Shown one piece after another: positions 45,847 through 57,331 of a DNA stretch of 64,000 nt (the stretch's first letter is position 1; every line of letters begins with the position of its first letter). The notes under the pieces are model-generated. The model saw only the letters and a list, made by a program, of their open reading frames with translations, was not told the origin of the DNA and did no database searches. The DNA is from Phaeotremella fagi (lineage: Eukaryota; Basidiomycota; Tremellomycetes; Tremellales; Phaeotremellaceae). Where the stretch lies: assembly GCA_001599715.1 (NCBI GenBank), contig BCHU01000006.1, positions 1,532,765-1,596,764 of the forward strand, in the 5' to 3' direction. Made by a program: the position numbers and the translations under genes.

Positions 45847-48789
45847 TTACGACAAATCGGCCCATGTCCAATCTTGCCCAGCAGCTGTTGAGGGCATAGC
45901 CATCATACCTTGAAGAAGATCCATACTATTCGAACCCCCCTCATCATTCATAAATTGAGGTAGCCACAAGAAGCTAGGATCAATGACCGAAGTATCTTGT
46001 TGCGGCTCGTTGGAACCTATGTTGAACTGAAGATTCTGGTTCAGATTTGGATCAAATACTCCATTAAACATTGACGCAGGTGAGGTCAGCCCCCATGATG
46101 GCGATATCTCTGAGCCACTGTCGGTTTGTCTTGACACTTGTACAGATTGATGAGCTTTGGCAGGTTCGATCAAGGGTTCACCGGCACGCTTCTCGTTCCG
46201 TGGAAGTGGAGATCGGAGTCGTTTTTTGATAAGTTCGATAGACTGTCGTTAGTAAGATTAAAGACAATGCTCACTCTTGTTGTTCCAGGTGTCTGCAAAC
46301 TACCACGTTCCAATACATGAAGAGATAGTCCAAGGCGGGAACTTGCGGCAGCAGAGATTATTGGATCAGGCGATTGAAAGTCGAACGCGTTGATCATGGC
46401 AGCGGAATACTATTGTCAGCGTTGATCAATTATACAACTCACCATACTCCAGCTCAACGTATAAGTCATGTTTCGAAGTCCGAAAGACTTGTTGTAGAGG
46501 GTAAAAAGTGTATGGAGTTCCGTGGCCATTCGAGTACAAACGGTAGTTGCTTTCGTAGAAAGTTTTTCCGGAACTTGCCTTCTTAAAGGAAGGCCGTGAG
46601 GAAGGAAAATACGATAAAGTAGAATCCACGTCGCGTGATACAGAGCACTAGAGGTTAGAACAGAACAACAATCCCACTCACTTGGTGGAGAATATATGTG
46701 GTGGAGGACAATGCTCAGGAAGACGATTGATGTCCAGCCTTATACCGTCAGGAAGCTCCTCATGCCAGTGGTTCAATTGTGTTTCCATTTGTTGAATGAA
46801 TTGCGCGTTCCCAACTGGATGGAGTCGGCCGTTGTACAGTCTCATGATAATCCTCTGAATGATCTCACAGAGCTAGAATTTAGTGAAGAGTTTTCAACAC
46901 CTACCTACCTTGATAAAATGACGGAAGTTCACGGTCATTTGTCCTTTCTGTACTGGATAACCGATCATGTCCAAAGGAAGCTGGTTATTATAAAAGTGTG
47001 GAGTCCAATCATCGTCATCCTCCGTATCATCGACTGACGTCAGTTCTAAGCTCATGATCATACACACCAATAGGTCCCGGTGATATGTTCTGCCAGGCGT
47101 TAAAAGTAGGCGTACGTCCCAGTGCTAAACTAATTATCTAAGATGTAAGCTACATTCCACAGTGGACCCACTTTATCCCACGTATACGCAGACCAAAACA
47201 ATCGGCGTCGAATCTCTCTGTCTTCCACTGATAAAGTCCCGAAACCAAAGATTGGTAGTCGACTGCAGTCCAAATGGATCCCCAGGTCACTGTGATTGTC
47301 AGTCTACAAATAAGAGTCAACATGTCGATCTTACCGCATAGCCCTGAACGCCATTCTAACTATCAGCTGTGTTCACCAAGTTGACCTACCCAGTATACTG
47401 CCAACCTTGAGAAAGGTTCCCACAGGCACATTCACGTTGTCCCAGTAGTAGCAACCCTTGGATGGTCGGAACGCTCGACGGCTACTTGTCAGCGTTAAAG
47501 GGATCAACTTCCTACCTTGTCCATCTCAATCGTTAAAAGAGCTTTGGCTCGACTCAGATAGTTTGTACCACACGTTAGCGCAGGTGTTCTTGTACCGTCG
47601 TTGTTCTCCCCTACTTCCAATTGAATATGGATATCGGAGTATCGACTAGCCTAGGTCGATAAGCATAGAAATATATCACCACTTACATGGGCACAAATAA
47701 CGTTCAGAAGAAACTGATTAAAGTATGGTCCGCCCAACGCCATGTCCCCTGGTCGTCAGCGATGATTTGGAGTCAACTCACGGGTGAAAACAGGGCGATA
47801 GACTACACAATGTGATCCGTATTCTATAGTTCAGCAAGATTCGTACATAATACCCACGCCAGCAGAAATATGTCTGTTATTAGCTTGAACACTTCAATGG
47901 GCATACCTTTAGTAGATGAGCTGTCATCTCAGCGTTTTCTTGACCCTCTTCATATTTTATCTTGTGAAAGGCCACTGTTGTAAGCTTTGTCAAGGTTGTT
48001 CACTCACAATTTTCCCATGCACCCAACATTGATGCATTAGACTTGAGTATTCCTTCCTCGTCTTGGTTGTTGTTTCTGGAATCGCCATCCTTCTCCTCTT
48101 CAGGTACATCGGGCACTGATCTGGTGAATGAGTTGGCTGAACTTTCCCTTCCGGTCGACGATCGAGCAACTGACTGTGAAGCTCTTCTTTGTAGCCGTTC
48201 GACAACAGACGCTGATGGAGTCTGCCAGAATAGTGATGTAAGACCGTAATGTCCATTCTATGTGTAAGTTATACTCGTTGAATCTCCTTACCTGACCGTC
48301 TTCCGCAAGACTCATGTGCATCAACAACTCATCAACTTCTGATTTCACATCTTCAGATCCGCTCTGTAGTTCATCTTGGTCGACAGGTGTGGCTGAGTTC
48401 TCTTGGTTCAATGAGGTAGATCGAGGGAGATTGAAGTTTGATGCAGATTCTGCTAGGAAGGTTCGAATTCGAGGTCGCAGATCCGAATCTGGTATATCAC
48501 TATCTGGAGAGACAAGTGATTGTAGAAACTCCAGAGAACGTGCAACTAGAGGTAACAGTTGGGATGATTCGCCTCGATGGAGTCTAAAGTATGAGTATTA
48601 CACTAATGAAAATTCTCACCCTTCGTAAACGCAAGTCTCCTTCAATTTCTCACATCTCCCGCAAACAGGTGTGACGGCATCACACTTTTGTTTTCGACGG
48701 CGACAGCCAACACATGACACACCGTACTTCCTTGCCTTTCCAGTCTGCTTAGTCTGGGAACTTTCAGCTTGATTAGATTGATTAGACAT
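45847..48789 (-). CDS. Zn2Cys6 transcription factor, multi-exon
   Basis: The start is at 48787-48789 (MSNQSNQAESSQ). The zinc cluster is intact within the first exon: SCVGCRRRKQKCDAVTPVCGRCEKLKETCVYEG. A Ser/acidic linker (SEVDELLMHMSLAEDGQ) joins over an intron to NGHYGLTSLFWQTPS, the usual entry to the fungal-specific factor domain. That domain is spread over many small exons between about 46.3 and 48 kb, and I could not resolve every border. The final exon is Gln/Asn-rich with LWLPQFMNDEGG and a Trp-rich end (DWTWADLS), a plausible activation region. It lies next to the sugar-acid enzyme block, so a regulatory link is possible (inference). Confidence 0.85.
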
Positions 48790-49340
48790 GAATAAGGTAG
48801 ATGTTCAGGAGTTAAATGGGATTTGACTAATGGATACTATTATGCTTTCTGATTCTAAATTCTGCTTACGTAAATGGGTTGAAGCGCAGGAGTTACCAGA
48901 AATGCTCTATATATATTCTGTCAGGATGTTAAGCTCACGTGGATATATCGCTGTCTTCCATAACGTGGCTTATCAATTAGACATTGCAATGCTTTCGAAC
49001 TTCCTGTACAACTTCAGGATCTCGTGAGCATTGTCATAGACCACACTGGGGCATCTGTGGGTAATTGAAAGATCGGTAATTCCCCAACGCCTGGAAAAAA
49101 ACATCCCCACCTGGAATACCTCAACACACCGGTTCAGTTTGGGTGAGTTGGGAAGAAGAGGTATTGAAATTGGTGTTTTGACGGCTTTGAATACCGGAAT
49201 CTTCAGAGACGACGAGACAAACAATTGGCAAGTGTCACGTGAGCTGAGAGATGAATAAATGTACTGCGAAATGAGGGGACGAGTCACATTCATCAAGAAC
49301 AACGCTAGTACTACAAAAATCTAAAATCTACAGCAGCCCT
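48790..49340. other. Promoter of the zinc-cluster gene
   Basis: A 109-codon frame at 48973-49302 (minus) has no domain or splice context. No gene supported. Confidence 0.45.
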
Positions 49341-50412
49341 CTAAATGCAAACATCATATGGCTCCCCTGCGAACGCACCCTTCAAGTGATCTGCTACAGC
49401 GAATGCTGTCATCTTGATGACACTCGCACTGGCGGCACCGATATGTGGACTACCCAAGTGTCAGTAAGAGATACTAATCGCAACTTACGTAGAGACGACT
49501 CTGGGATGGGAGATGAGTCCAGCAAAATCTTTCATTGTTGGTGGTTCAACAGAGTATGCGTCGATACCAGCACCTAATATCCAGCCCTCTGTTAAAGCTT
49601 TGAGCAAAGCTTCTTCGTCAACGATACCACCGCGAGCAGTGTTGATCAAGACTGCACTTTTCTTCATCGCTTTCAATTCCTTTTCGCCAACAAGACCAGT
49701 CGTTGAAGGTAGCAAAGGTACATGGACTGAGACAACATCCGATTCAATGAGCATTTCCTCCATCGTTGATACCTGGGAAAGATGGGATGCTGGGAATACT
49801 TCGGTCCACTTGGCCAACATGGTAGGAGAGAGGTGTGGGTCGTAAATGATGACTTTGGCGTTGAAAGCTCCGTAAAACATTTTACCGAGGAAAAACCCAA
49901 TGTTACCACCCCCTATTAGCCCTAGTGTACAGGAATAAAGTTGAAGACCATTTTCACCTCCATCAGCTTTGGTTACTGTTTTGCCTTCGCGAATTTGACG
50001 ATCAATGAAGGGGACATTTCGTGCGACACAGAGTGAGAGAGTGAGAGCAAGTTCAGCGACAGCGGATGCCTATAGACGTTAGCTATCCCATTGGAAGTAT
50101 CTGACTTGCATTGACGCCTGGGGTGTTCATAACTGTAACTCCTTTCGCCGTCAACTGTTTGACGGCAATTCGGTCCAATCCAACACCATGCTTGGAAACA
50201 AACTTCAGCTGAGAACCAATCGCCTCGACATCCTCCACTGTGATAGCGTCTGAACGGATCATTAGACCTTCAGCTTCGGTTTTCCAATCTTTGATAGCTG
50301 GATTAGGAAAACATGTGAAATCGAAATGTTGCTCAGCATATCTGTGAACAGAGTCGTCTATAGCGTAGAGACAGTAGACACGGGGTTTGACTGGGAGGGT
50401 GGAAGGTGACAT
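49341..50412 (-). CDS. D-isomer-specific 2-hydroxyacid dehydrogenase
   Basis: NAD(P)-dependent enzyme interconverting 2-oxo and D-2-hydroxy acids, phosphoglycerate-dehydrogenase-like. Starts MSPSTLPVKPRVYCLY. FVSKHGVGLDRIAVKQLTAKG leads across an intron to AVAELALTLSLCVARN. The nucleotide motif is LGLIGGGNIGFFLGKMF. INTARGGIVDEEAL contains the catalytic Arg, AGIDAYSVEPP the family Glu, and after the last intron PHIGAAS the catalytic His. Stop at 49341-49343. About four exons. It is divergent from an ACS-type permease across 354 bp, so the pair may import and process an organic acid. Confidence 0.93.
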
Positions 50413-50766
50413 TTTGGCAAGTTGTTGAGTGACATTTTGGGGCGCTCTTTAGTCTTATACAACTTGTAGGTCCACTGATACCGCTTGTTGTTCTTGGGAA
50501 GACGGTTTTGGCCGCACGTACAGAAACCAGGTACGAGCCCCACGTTTTATCGGCATCCTCAATTAAATCTTTTCCGCCTGGGTGGCATGCGTTGCTGCTT
50601 GGCTAGATTCTCGGTTTTCAATACCGGATGATACGGCTTTTTTCGTGCCCCACAGCAGCCCCTGATAGTTTTTCATCTCTTCATTCTTCTCTTTTATCTA
50701 TATAAACCTCGACCATGTTGGTCCCCATTCCCCCTTCTTCATAATATCCCACTCACGCATTTCACC
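50413..50766. promoter_or_regulatory. Divergent promoter, hydroxyacid dehydrogenase and permease
   Basis: 354 bp with a clear TATATAAA at 50699-50706, about 60 nt before the permease start at 50767. Confidence 0.55.
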
Positions 50767-52644
50767 ATGGAACTTCAAAACATCAGCAGTATCGAAAAAG
50801 CTGTCTCAGATCACGTTGATGGTAAACCTCTGCCTGATGCAACTCCAAATTATGATCCAGCCTTTGTAAGAAAAACATTAAGAAAGGTCGGTCACCGTTG
50901 CTTCCAAAACGTGCGTAGCTGACTGACATTTCCAAGGTCGATCTCATGCTTTTACCCGTTTTAACTTTGATTTATCTATGCTCTTCCCTCGACAAATCTA
51001 ATTTGGGCAATGCCAAGACACTGGGTATGATCCCAGATATTGGTAAAGACGCCGACGGATCTCAGTACGCTTTACTCAACTCGTTGTACTTTGTCAGTTA
51101 CGCTCCTTTCAGTAAGTTTTAGCTGGTTCAATCGACTTTCACTGACTTTTGCAGTGGTCCCACTTGCTCTCCTTGGTAAACGTACAAAGATGGGCAAACT
51201 TCTTGCCATTGCCGCCTGTTTCTGGGGAATAGCAGCGACTGCTTTCGCTGGAGTTCAAAACTTTCCGGGTGCTTATGCTTGTCGTTTCTTCGTTGGACTA
51301 GGAGGTCAGTTTGGTTTTTTTATCCAGCGGCCTTTTCACTCACACCCACTCAGAGGCTGGGTTCAGTCCACTTATCCAAGTGTATCTATCTCGATTCTAC
51401 GCTAGAAGAAGATTGGGCGCACGTGTTTCCGTTTGGCTCGCCATGGCTCCCCTTGGGCAAGTCTGTCGCGTATCGTCTTGTCACAAACTGACCCTGACAC
51501 AGTGGATTCGTTAACGGTATCATTGCTTATGGGGTCGCTTTCATCCATTCAAATGTTTTACAATCATGGCGTATCTTGTTCTTGATTGAAGGTCTTGCAA
51601 CTTTGACCATCGGCATTTTTGCGGTCTACTGGTTACCTGAATCGCTGGATACCTGGAGCATGCTTTCAGAAAAGGAAAAAGAGTTCAGTGAGTCCACTCG
51701 TTGCCATCGTGAACTGACAATCGCTAGTGATCTACGAACGTTCTTTGGATTACTCCGCTGAAACGAACGATATCAACTGGAAACACGTCGTTGGTACCCT
51801 TGTCCGATGGCAACAGATGGTCCGTAAGTGTAACGACACCACAGTCCTCGAACAAACGCTAACACATCTCAGCTGCATTGATGAACATGTGTCAACAAAT
51901 CACTGGTGCTGCTCTTTCGGCCTATCTTCCAACATTCACGTCCGAGAACGGTTTCACTGGAGCAACCGCTCAAATCGCAACTCTGGCTCCATACGGTTCA
52001 GCTGCAGTCGTAAGTTGCCAAGTACAGTCCCTACGTTGTTACTGACTTTATATAGGTGATGATTATCCTTGGTTATTTCTCAGATCGTCAGAAGAACCGT
52101 GGTCTCTACACCCAAATTGGATGGGTGATGGAGATTGCGGCTTTTGCTATCTGGGTCGCTGTTCCTAGTACCAGTCATCAAGCTCGATTCGCTGCTTTGG
52201 TCATCGCAGAGACTGGCCATTATGGTAGGTCCACCCATTAAGACTTTTACTGATTTGCAGTTTGCACACCTCTTATCGTAACATGGACTGCCAACAATGC
52301 CGGTAACGAATCTAGAAGAGCTATCGCCGTTCCTCTCGCTGTCTCCCTTGCGCAAGCCGTCTCGTAAGTTGGGTGAAAGTCAAGAGCTACACACACTGAC
52401 ACACTTTAGCACCGGTTCTGGTTATCTCTTCCCATCCACCGATTCTCCAACCTATCTCAAAGGTTCCGCCGTCATCCTCGCCCTTTCTTGCGCTGGTGCT
52501 GCGTTCACTGGACTCTACCAATTCCTTATTTGGAGAGAAAACAGAAAACGTGACGCAGCTGAGGGTGGACCTCCGGCGATTGATTTCAGACCAAACACTC
52601 TTGTTTACGCTGATGACGCTCCGGGTTTCAGATACATGATGTAG
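50767..52644 (+). CDS. MFS permease, Dal5/anion:cation symporter type
   Basis: About nine short exons. Starts MELQNISSIEKAVSDHVDGK. TM1 is VDLMLLPVLTLIYLCSSLDKSN, then NSLYFVSYAPFMVPLALLGKR, FFVGLGEAGFSPLIQVYLSRFY joined over an intron, RVSVWLAMAPLGGFVNGIIAYG, WRILFLIEGLATLTIGIFAVYWLPES, an amphipathic central loop, MNMCQQITGAALSAYLPTFT, ILGYFSDRQKNRG, and WTANNAGNESRRAIAVPLAVS. It ends DDAPGFRYMM, the tail pattern common in this subfamily. Likely imports an organic anion. Divergent from a 2-hydroxyacid dehydrogenase. Confidence 0.92.
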
Positions 52645-52840
52645 TTGTCATTGGTCAACCTTCGTTTATACCTCACCTTTCTCCCATAGCCATTATGTAC
52701 AACAAAAAGATCATGCAAATAAATTCAAATGCCAGAAGTCTCTTTCGTCCAAATATTCCCGCTTTAAACTCTCTCACAAGTCATACATAAGGGCTTGACG
52801 TTATGAACAAATGAATCCAAACACCTATACAACTACCAAA

Positions 52841-53954
52841 TCATGCCCTGGTCGCTCGGACAGGAGTTACATTCTCATGATCCCAATCCAAATAACAAAT
52901 CCTACCAACAGTAGAATCAGTAAAGTAAAGTCTGTTCTTGTCCTCGGGGGTACTTCCAAAAATGACGTTGGTGACACTGGTTCCATGACCCTCTGGAGGT
53001 ACGATGCGTGCAACGGGTAGACCGTGCTTGTCGACAACAAAGATACAGCACAACGAGGGGTGACAGATGAAGAGGTTTCCCGCGGAATCCACCGTGAGAC
53101 CATCTGGACCAGCGATTCCAAAGGAGTAGACTGGGGTCAGATTTATTCACGGACTGAACGTACAGAATCGAGCTGCCTTCGATGTGCTACCATCTGCGTG
53201 GAGTGGTAGTCTCCAAACAGTGTTATCCCTAGTCATTCCTACGTACAGGATCTACAAATCAGTCGACGATCATATCATCGGCTCACTGTTTCCTCGGGAT
53301 TCAACACCAAGCCATTGGGACTAATACCATTGTCAAGTAAACAGTCGAGCTTTCCTGTGGGAGAGAGTCTGAAGACTTTTCCTGTTGGATCCGTGACACC
53401 AGTTTGTCCTTGATCAGTGAAGTCTGGCGGGTCAGTTGTAGTCGCCTCCACAAACTCACAGATATCACCTGATTTGCTGACTATCACGTCGTTAGGGCCT
53501 TTGAAGCGTTCCAAGTTTCGTCTAGCAAGGAGTGGTTTCATGGTGCTGTTGGATGGATCAAGGAGAAGCTGGATATCAGGAATGACCCCTTGTGAACTCA
53601 CCATTCCCTGTTTATAATCTGCAACTATCAATTGACCATCGTCCTGGATTGCTAAACCGTTTGGTTCTCCGTCATAATCCACCACCAACGACCAAGTCTT
53701 TTCAGCGAGTTTGTACTTATAGACACGACCATATGGTACATCAACAACAAATAAATTACCGTTTGAGTCTGTAGTAGGGCCCTCAAGAAAGATTGGGGGA
53801 CGATGGCCAGCACCTAGAGAGTCAGTAGTGCTTGTAAGATGAACGAGGTGCACTGACCAGAAATCCAATCAGTAGCTTTCTCTGCGTAGAGCTCTCTTGG
53901 AACGCTGGACAATGCGTGCGCTGTGATAGTGGGAGGTGGACCGAAGAAATTCAT
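52841..53954 (-). CDS. SMP-30/gluconolactonase-like lactonase
   Basis: Six-bladed beta-propeller hydrolase that opens sugar lactones. Start at 53952-53954 (MNFFGPPPTITAH). Blades: FLEGPTTDSNGNLFVVDVPYGRVYKY, GEPNGLAIQDDGQLIVADY, FKGPNDVIVSKSGDI, SPNGLVLNPEET, AGPDGLTVDSAGNLFI, and VTNVIFGSTPEDKNRLYFTDS. The Glu, Asn and Asp residues in these blade starts are the usual metal ligands. Two introns (53569-53601, 33 nt; 53424-53459, 36 nt) are multiples of three with no stop. Removing them gives KQGMLLLDPS and GDIYFTDQGQTG, which fit the family. Downstream sits an aldolase, fitting a sugar-acid route. Confidence 0.92.
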
Positions 53955-54117
53955 GATGGATTATTGGTTGAAGAGACATTTGTTCAACCTCATTGCACTT
54001 ATTCAAGTAAACTATCTGAAAACCGCACAATGGCTCGGTAGCGGGAATATGCCGATTGGAACAATGATGTGTATTTTAAGTTACAACTCTAGATCACACA
54101 GAAACAATGCTACAAAA

Positions 54118-54979
54118 CTAAAGTCCACGAGCAATCTTTACCGTATTGGTCATGGCTGTTTGTAAAGCTCTGACATCTGAACCCAAACCAATCAACTGCC
54201 ATTTCTCACTCAATTGCTTTGCGTGTTCACCGCTTCTGGCCAAGATTCCAACGAATTTCCCGGCTTTCTTTCCCGCCTGGTAAACCGTTTCCAACGCCTC
54301 CAAGAATTCTGGTTCGTCCCAACGAGCAGGAACGTAGCCTAGAAGAGAAAGTGCCAAGTCGTTGGGACCAATAAAGAGAGCGTCGACACCGTCAATGGCA
54401 GCAATTTCAGCAGCGTTCTTGACAGCTTCTGGGGTTTCGATTTGAACAGCGGTGAGAATTGTGGAGTTGGCGACTTTGACATATTCTGCAAGACTCAATC
54501 CTGATGCCATGGCACAGAATGATGAACCTTGACCACGAACACCCATTGGTGGGAATTTGGACCACTTTACGATTTGTCGAGCGTCGGCTGGTGTGTTGAC
54601 CATGGGAACCATGATACCACTACTTGTCAGTTTGTTCTTCTTCATAACTCACTGAGCACCACAGTCGAGAGCTCGTTTGATTAAACCATAATCGTTTGCT
54701 CGAATTCGTACAATTGGTGAAACTCCCTCTGAAGCAATTACGTTGACAGTGTCGTGCATATCGTTGTCATCGTGGTTTCCATGTTCGCAATCAATGATAA
54801 CAAACTAACGTTAGCAAGGAATTACTTCAAGAACCTACATCCCAACCACATGAAGCAACGATTCTAGCTGTCCAAGAAGATGACAATGAGGAGAAACAAC
54901 CGAACATGGGTTTACCGGCTTCTAAGCCATTTCGTAAAGTGTGTCTTGAGATTTGTGTGACGCCGTTAGATGTAGACAT
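54118..54979 (-). CDS. HpcH/HpaI-family 2-keto-3-deoxy-acid aldolase
   Basis: Class II metal-dependent aldolase that splits 2-keto-3-deoxy acids into pyruvate and an aldehyde. In fungi the L-2-keto-3-deoxyrhamnonate aldolase of the rhamnose pathway belongs to this family. Start at 54977-54979 (MSTSNGVTQISRH). Landmarks: CGWDFVIIDCEHGNHDD across an intron (catalytic His after the Glu), RALDCGAQGIMVPMVNTPADA, FPPMGVRGQGSS, VQIETPEAVKN (metal Glu), and VDALFIGPNDLALSLLG (metal Asp). Three exons. The start is preceded by a TATA-like element and a CGG-type palindromic region. Next to a lactonase and near two dehydrogenases. Confidence 0.93.
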
Positions 54980-55041
54980 GTTGGATATTGGGAAAGATTT
55001 CTAGTCTGATAGAAGGTATGATCCAAGTCATGATGTAGCGG

Positions 55042-55049
55042 TTTATATA
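55042..55049 (-). promoter_or_regulatory. TATA box of the aldolase gene
   Basis: TATATAAA on the minus strand about 63 nt before the start codon at 54979. Confidence 0.5.
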
Positions 55050-55141
55050 CAATTTGAAAACAATTGAATATTGCGGACATTACGCAAAGGAAAGAGAGAT
55101 ACGGTAATGAATACCGCATGTTAAATCATCGTAGAGCTACA

Positions 55142-55161
55142 CGGACCGGAGGATCCGGACT
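55142..55161. promoter_or_regulatory. CGGACCGG...TCCGGAC candidate operator
   Basis: Two CGG/CCG-containing blocks, CGGACCGG and TCCGGAC, about 160 nt upstream of the aldolase. CGGACCGG is shared with the GH105 promoter. Candidate Zn2Cys6 binding site (inference). Confidence 0.35.
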
Positions 55162-55453
55162 GAGATCTGGGTAAGATTAGAGTTTTGCGGCATTACACTT
55201 CGTCCCAAATTGTTGAAGTAGAGGAATATCGATAGCAGGAGAGGGAGGTTATCGTATCACTACCGCTTCGACTGAGTCTGATTCAGAACTGGAATGTTAG
55301 AATAGTTGAATTTGTCCAAGGAACAGATTAAAGGATGACTCTCGGTGAACGCGGTCAAAGCAGATTTGGTGGAGCTTACAGGAGATAGCTCTGTTTCCAT
55401 GTCGTCTTTAACTACTACCTCCCATCATTCTTCTTCTCGAATCCGTCTTCATC

Positions 55454-57117
55454 ATGATGGACAAACCTGTCATCCTCTTCATCACAGCGTAGGTCAATCC
55501 TCACAGCTACATGCACGTGACTCACGCCCTTCAGTGCTGAACACGGTCAAGCCAATGTTCACTTCGCAACCATGGCTGCTCTCCATCAACTTCATCCAGA
55601 AGTCGAACTCCACTTGGCCAGCTATGAACCTCTACGCTCTCGAGTTCCTGATTATGTTCAATTTCATCCAGTCACAGGTTACCCCCTCAAACACTATCAT
55701 TACACGGATGGAGTCTTTACAGAAAAGGACATGAATGCGTTGGCAACGCGACCTGGATTTCTGGGATCCCTGATGGCTTCGACCAAAATCATGAAATGTA
55801 TTCAACCTGAGTCTCCCAGTGAATATCTGGCAACTACCAAATCAGTCGAGCAACTTGTCAAAACTCTGCAACCAACCCTGTGTGTTATCGACTCTTTTTG
55901 CTGGGCTGCGGAGGATGGTCTTAAGAAAATTGGGGTGGAATTCGTTCGACTCAGTCCTAACACGTTGAAAGAGGTTGCTTCTGCTGATCAAGAAGCCAAA
56001 GTTTTTACCTTCCCTACGTGAGTAATGTCGTCTATAGTACAAATGACTGAATCGTTCAGTGTTGGTATCGGATACTCTTACCCAATGCCTTGGTATCTCC
56101 TCACTTTGAACGCCATCGCACTGCTCTGGACTGCTATTTGGACTTTCAACTTCGATCCACTGTACAAAGCTTTGGTTAAAGCTCGTAACTCTGCTGGCTA
56201 CCCCGGTCCACATCCACTCTTTGGACCAAGACCAGTTCCCGTTCTATGTGTTTCGCATCCAGCAGTCGATTTACCCTTATCCATACCGTCTGACGTTGTT
56301 ACCTGTGGTCCTATTCTACAAACTTCTGACCCCGTAAAGGTGATCGATCCAGAACTCGACGAGTGGTTACGACAGCGACCGACTGTTCTCATCGCACTGG
56401 GATCACATTGGCAATTGAATGAAAAGTACGCCAACGATGTTTACACTGGATGTAGGATTTTATTGGCTCATCGACCGGACATTCAGATTTTGTGGAAATT
56501 GCAAAAGGTCGGGGACTACGTTCTAGAGGGTGTCGATCATGAAGGTGACAGATTGAGAATTGTCAGCTGGTTGAAGCCTAATCCTATCGCTCTTTTGGAA
56601 ACGGGACACATTGCTTGTGTTGTTAACCATGGTGGAAGTAATTCGTATCATGAAGCTCTTGCGTAGGTCGTTGGGTTTAAGGAGTCGACTGACAGCAATA
56701 GAACTGGAGTACCACAGGTTGTCATGTCTCCGTGGTACGACTGTCATGACTTTGGAGTCAGAGTTGAATGGTGAGGTTTATTAGAGATGTGGGCTTATTG
56801 GTGTAGGCTTGGTATTGGCGTCTGGGGTAACAAACATACATCGTAGGTTGACATGAAATTTGTGACTGACGCCCAGACCCAAATCATCTCAATCTGAATT
56901 CACCAAAGCTCTTATAGCGGTTGTTGGGAAAACTACCGATGCTGTCGAGGCCACCGAATATCGACGCAAGGCCAAAGACGTTGCCAAAATCCTCAACACT
57001 CCTAGAAAAGAGGGTGAAGTTAATGGTCTAAAAGGTTCAGGTCTGATTCATGGTCGCGAAATCGCGGCTGAATGGATCTGGCAAAGAACTTCCTCCATCC
57101 TTGAGGCTTCCAAGTAG
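55454..57117 (+). CDS. GT1-family UDP-glycosyltransferase-like protein
   Basis: Transfers a sugar from a UDP-sugar to a small acceptor. Six exons joined in frame. Starts MMDKPVILFITA, across an intron to AEHGQANVHFATMAALHQLHP, the usual opening of the acceptor half. VDSFCWAAEDGLKK-like sequence follows. The donor half has TVLIALGSHWQLNEKY, then VSWLKPNPIALLET, CVVNHGGSNSYHEALATG and PQVVMSPWYDCHDFGVRVEW, corresponding to the UDP-sugar binding signature (HGG, then a D-x-x-x-x-x-R segment). GIGVWGNKHTS and a helical tail end EASK. A hydrophobic segment (LLTLNAIALLWTAIW) lies mid-protein. Possible detoxifying, sterol or glycolipid transferase. Confidence 0.85.
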
Positions 57118-57331
57118 AGTTTCAAGTCATGAATGGGCGTATTACGGCTGGTAGGTAGAATCCCCATGCGTATGTATCGGTGTGATGATCTTCCATTTAT
57201 CATTATGATTTTCAATTTACAACTGTATCTACGTGATCGTAATACGAAACTACCGCAATTCGCCAAACCCATCTTCAACCCATAGTGATCCTAAGCAAAC
57301 ACTAACACACTGTCAATTTATCATCTCCAAG

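Larger units (their letters stand above)
54980..55453. promoter_or_regulatory. Divergent upstream region, aldolase and glycosyltransferase
   Basis: 474 bp between outward-facing starts. Contains TATATAAA (minus) and CGGACCGG. No gene seen. Confidence 0.5.

Noticed and set aside
48973..49302. 109-codon minus-strand frame
   Set aside because: No domain, no splice context, and lies in the promoter of the zinc-cluster gene.
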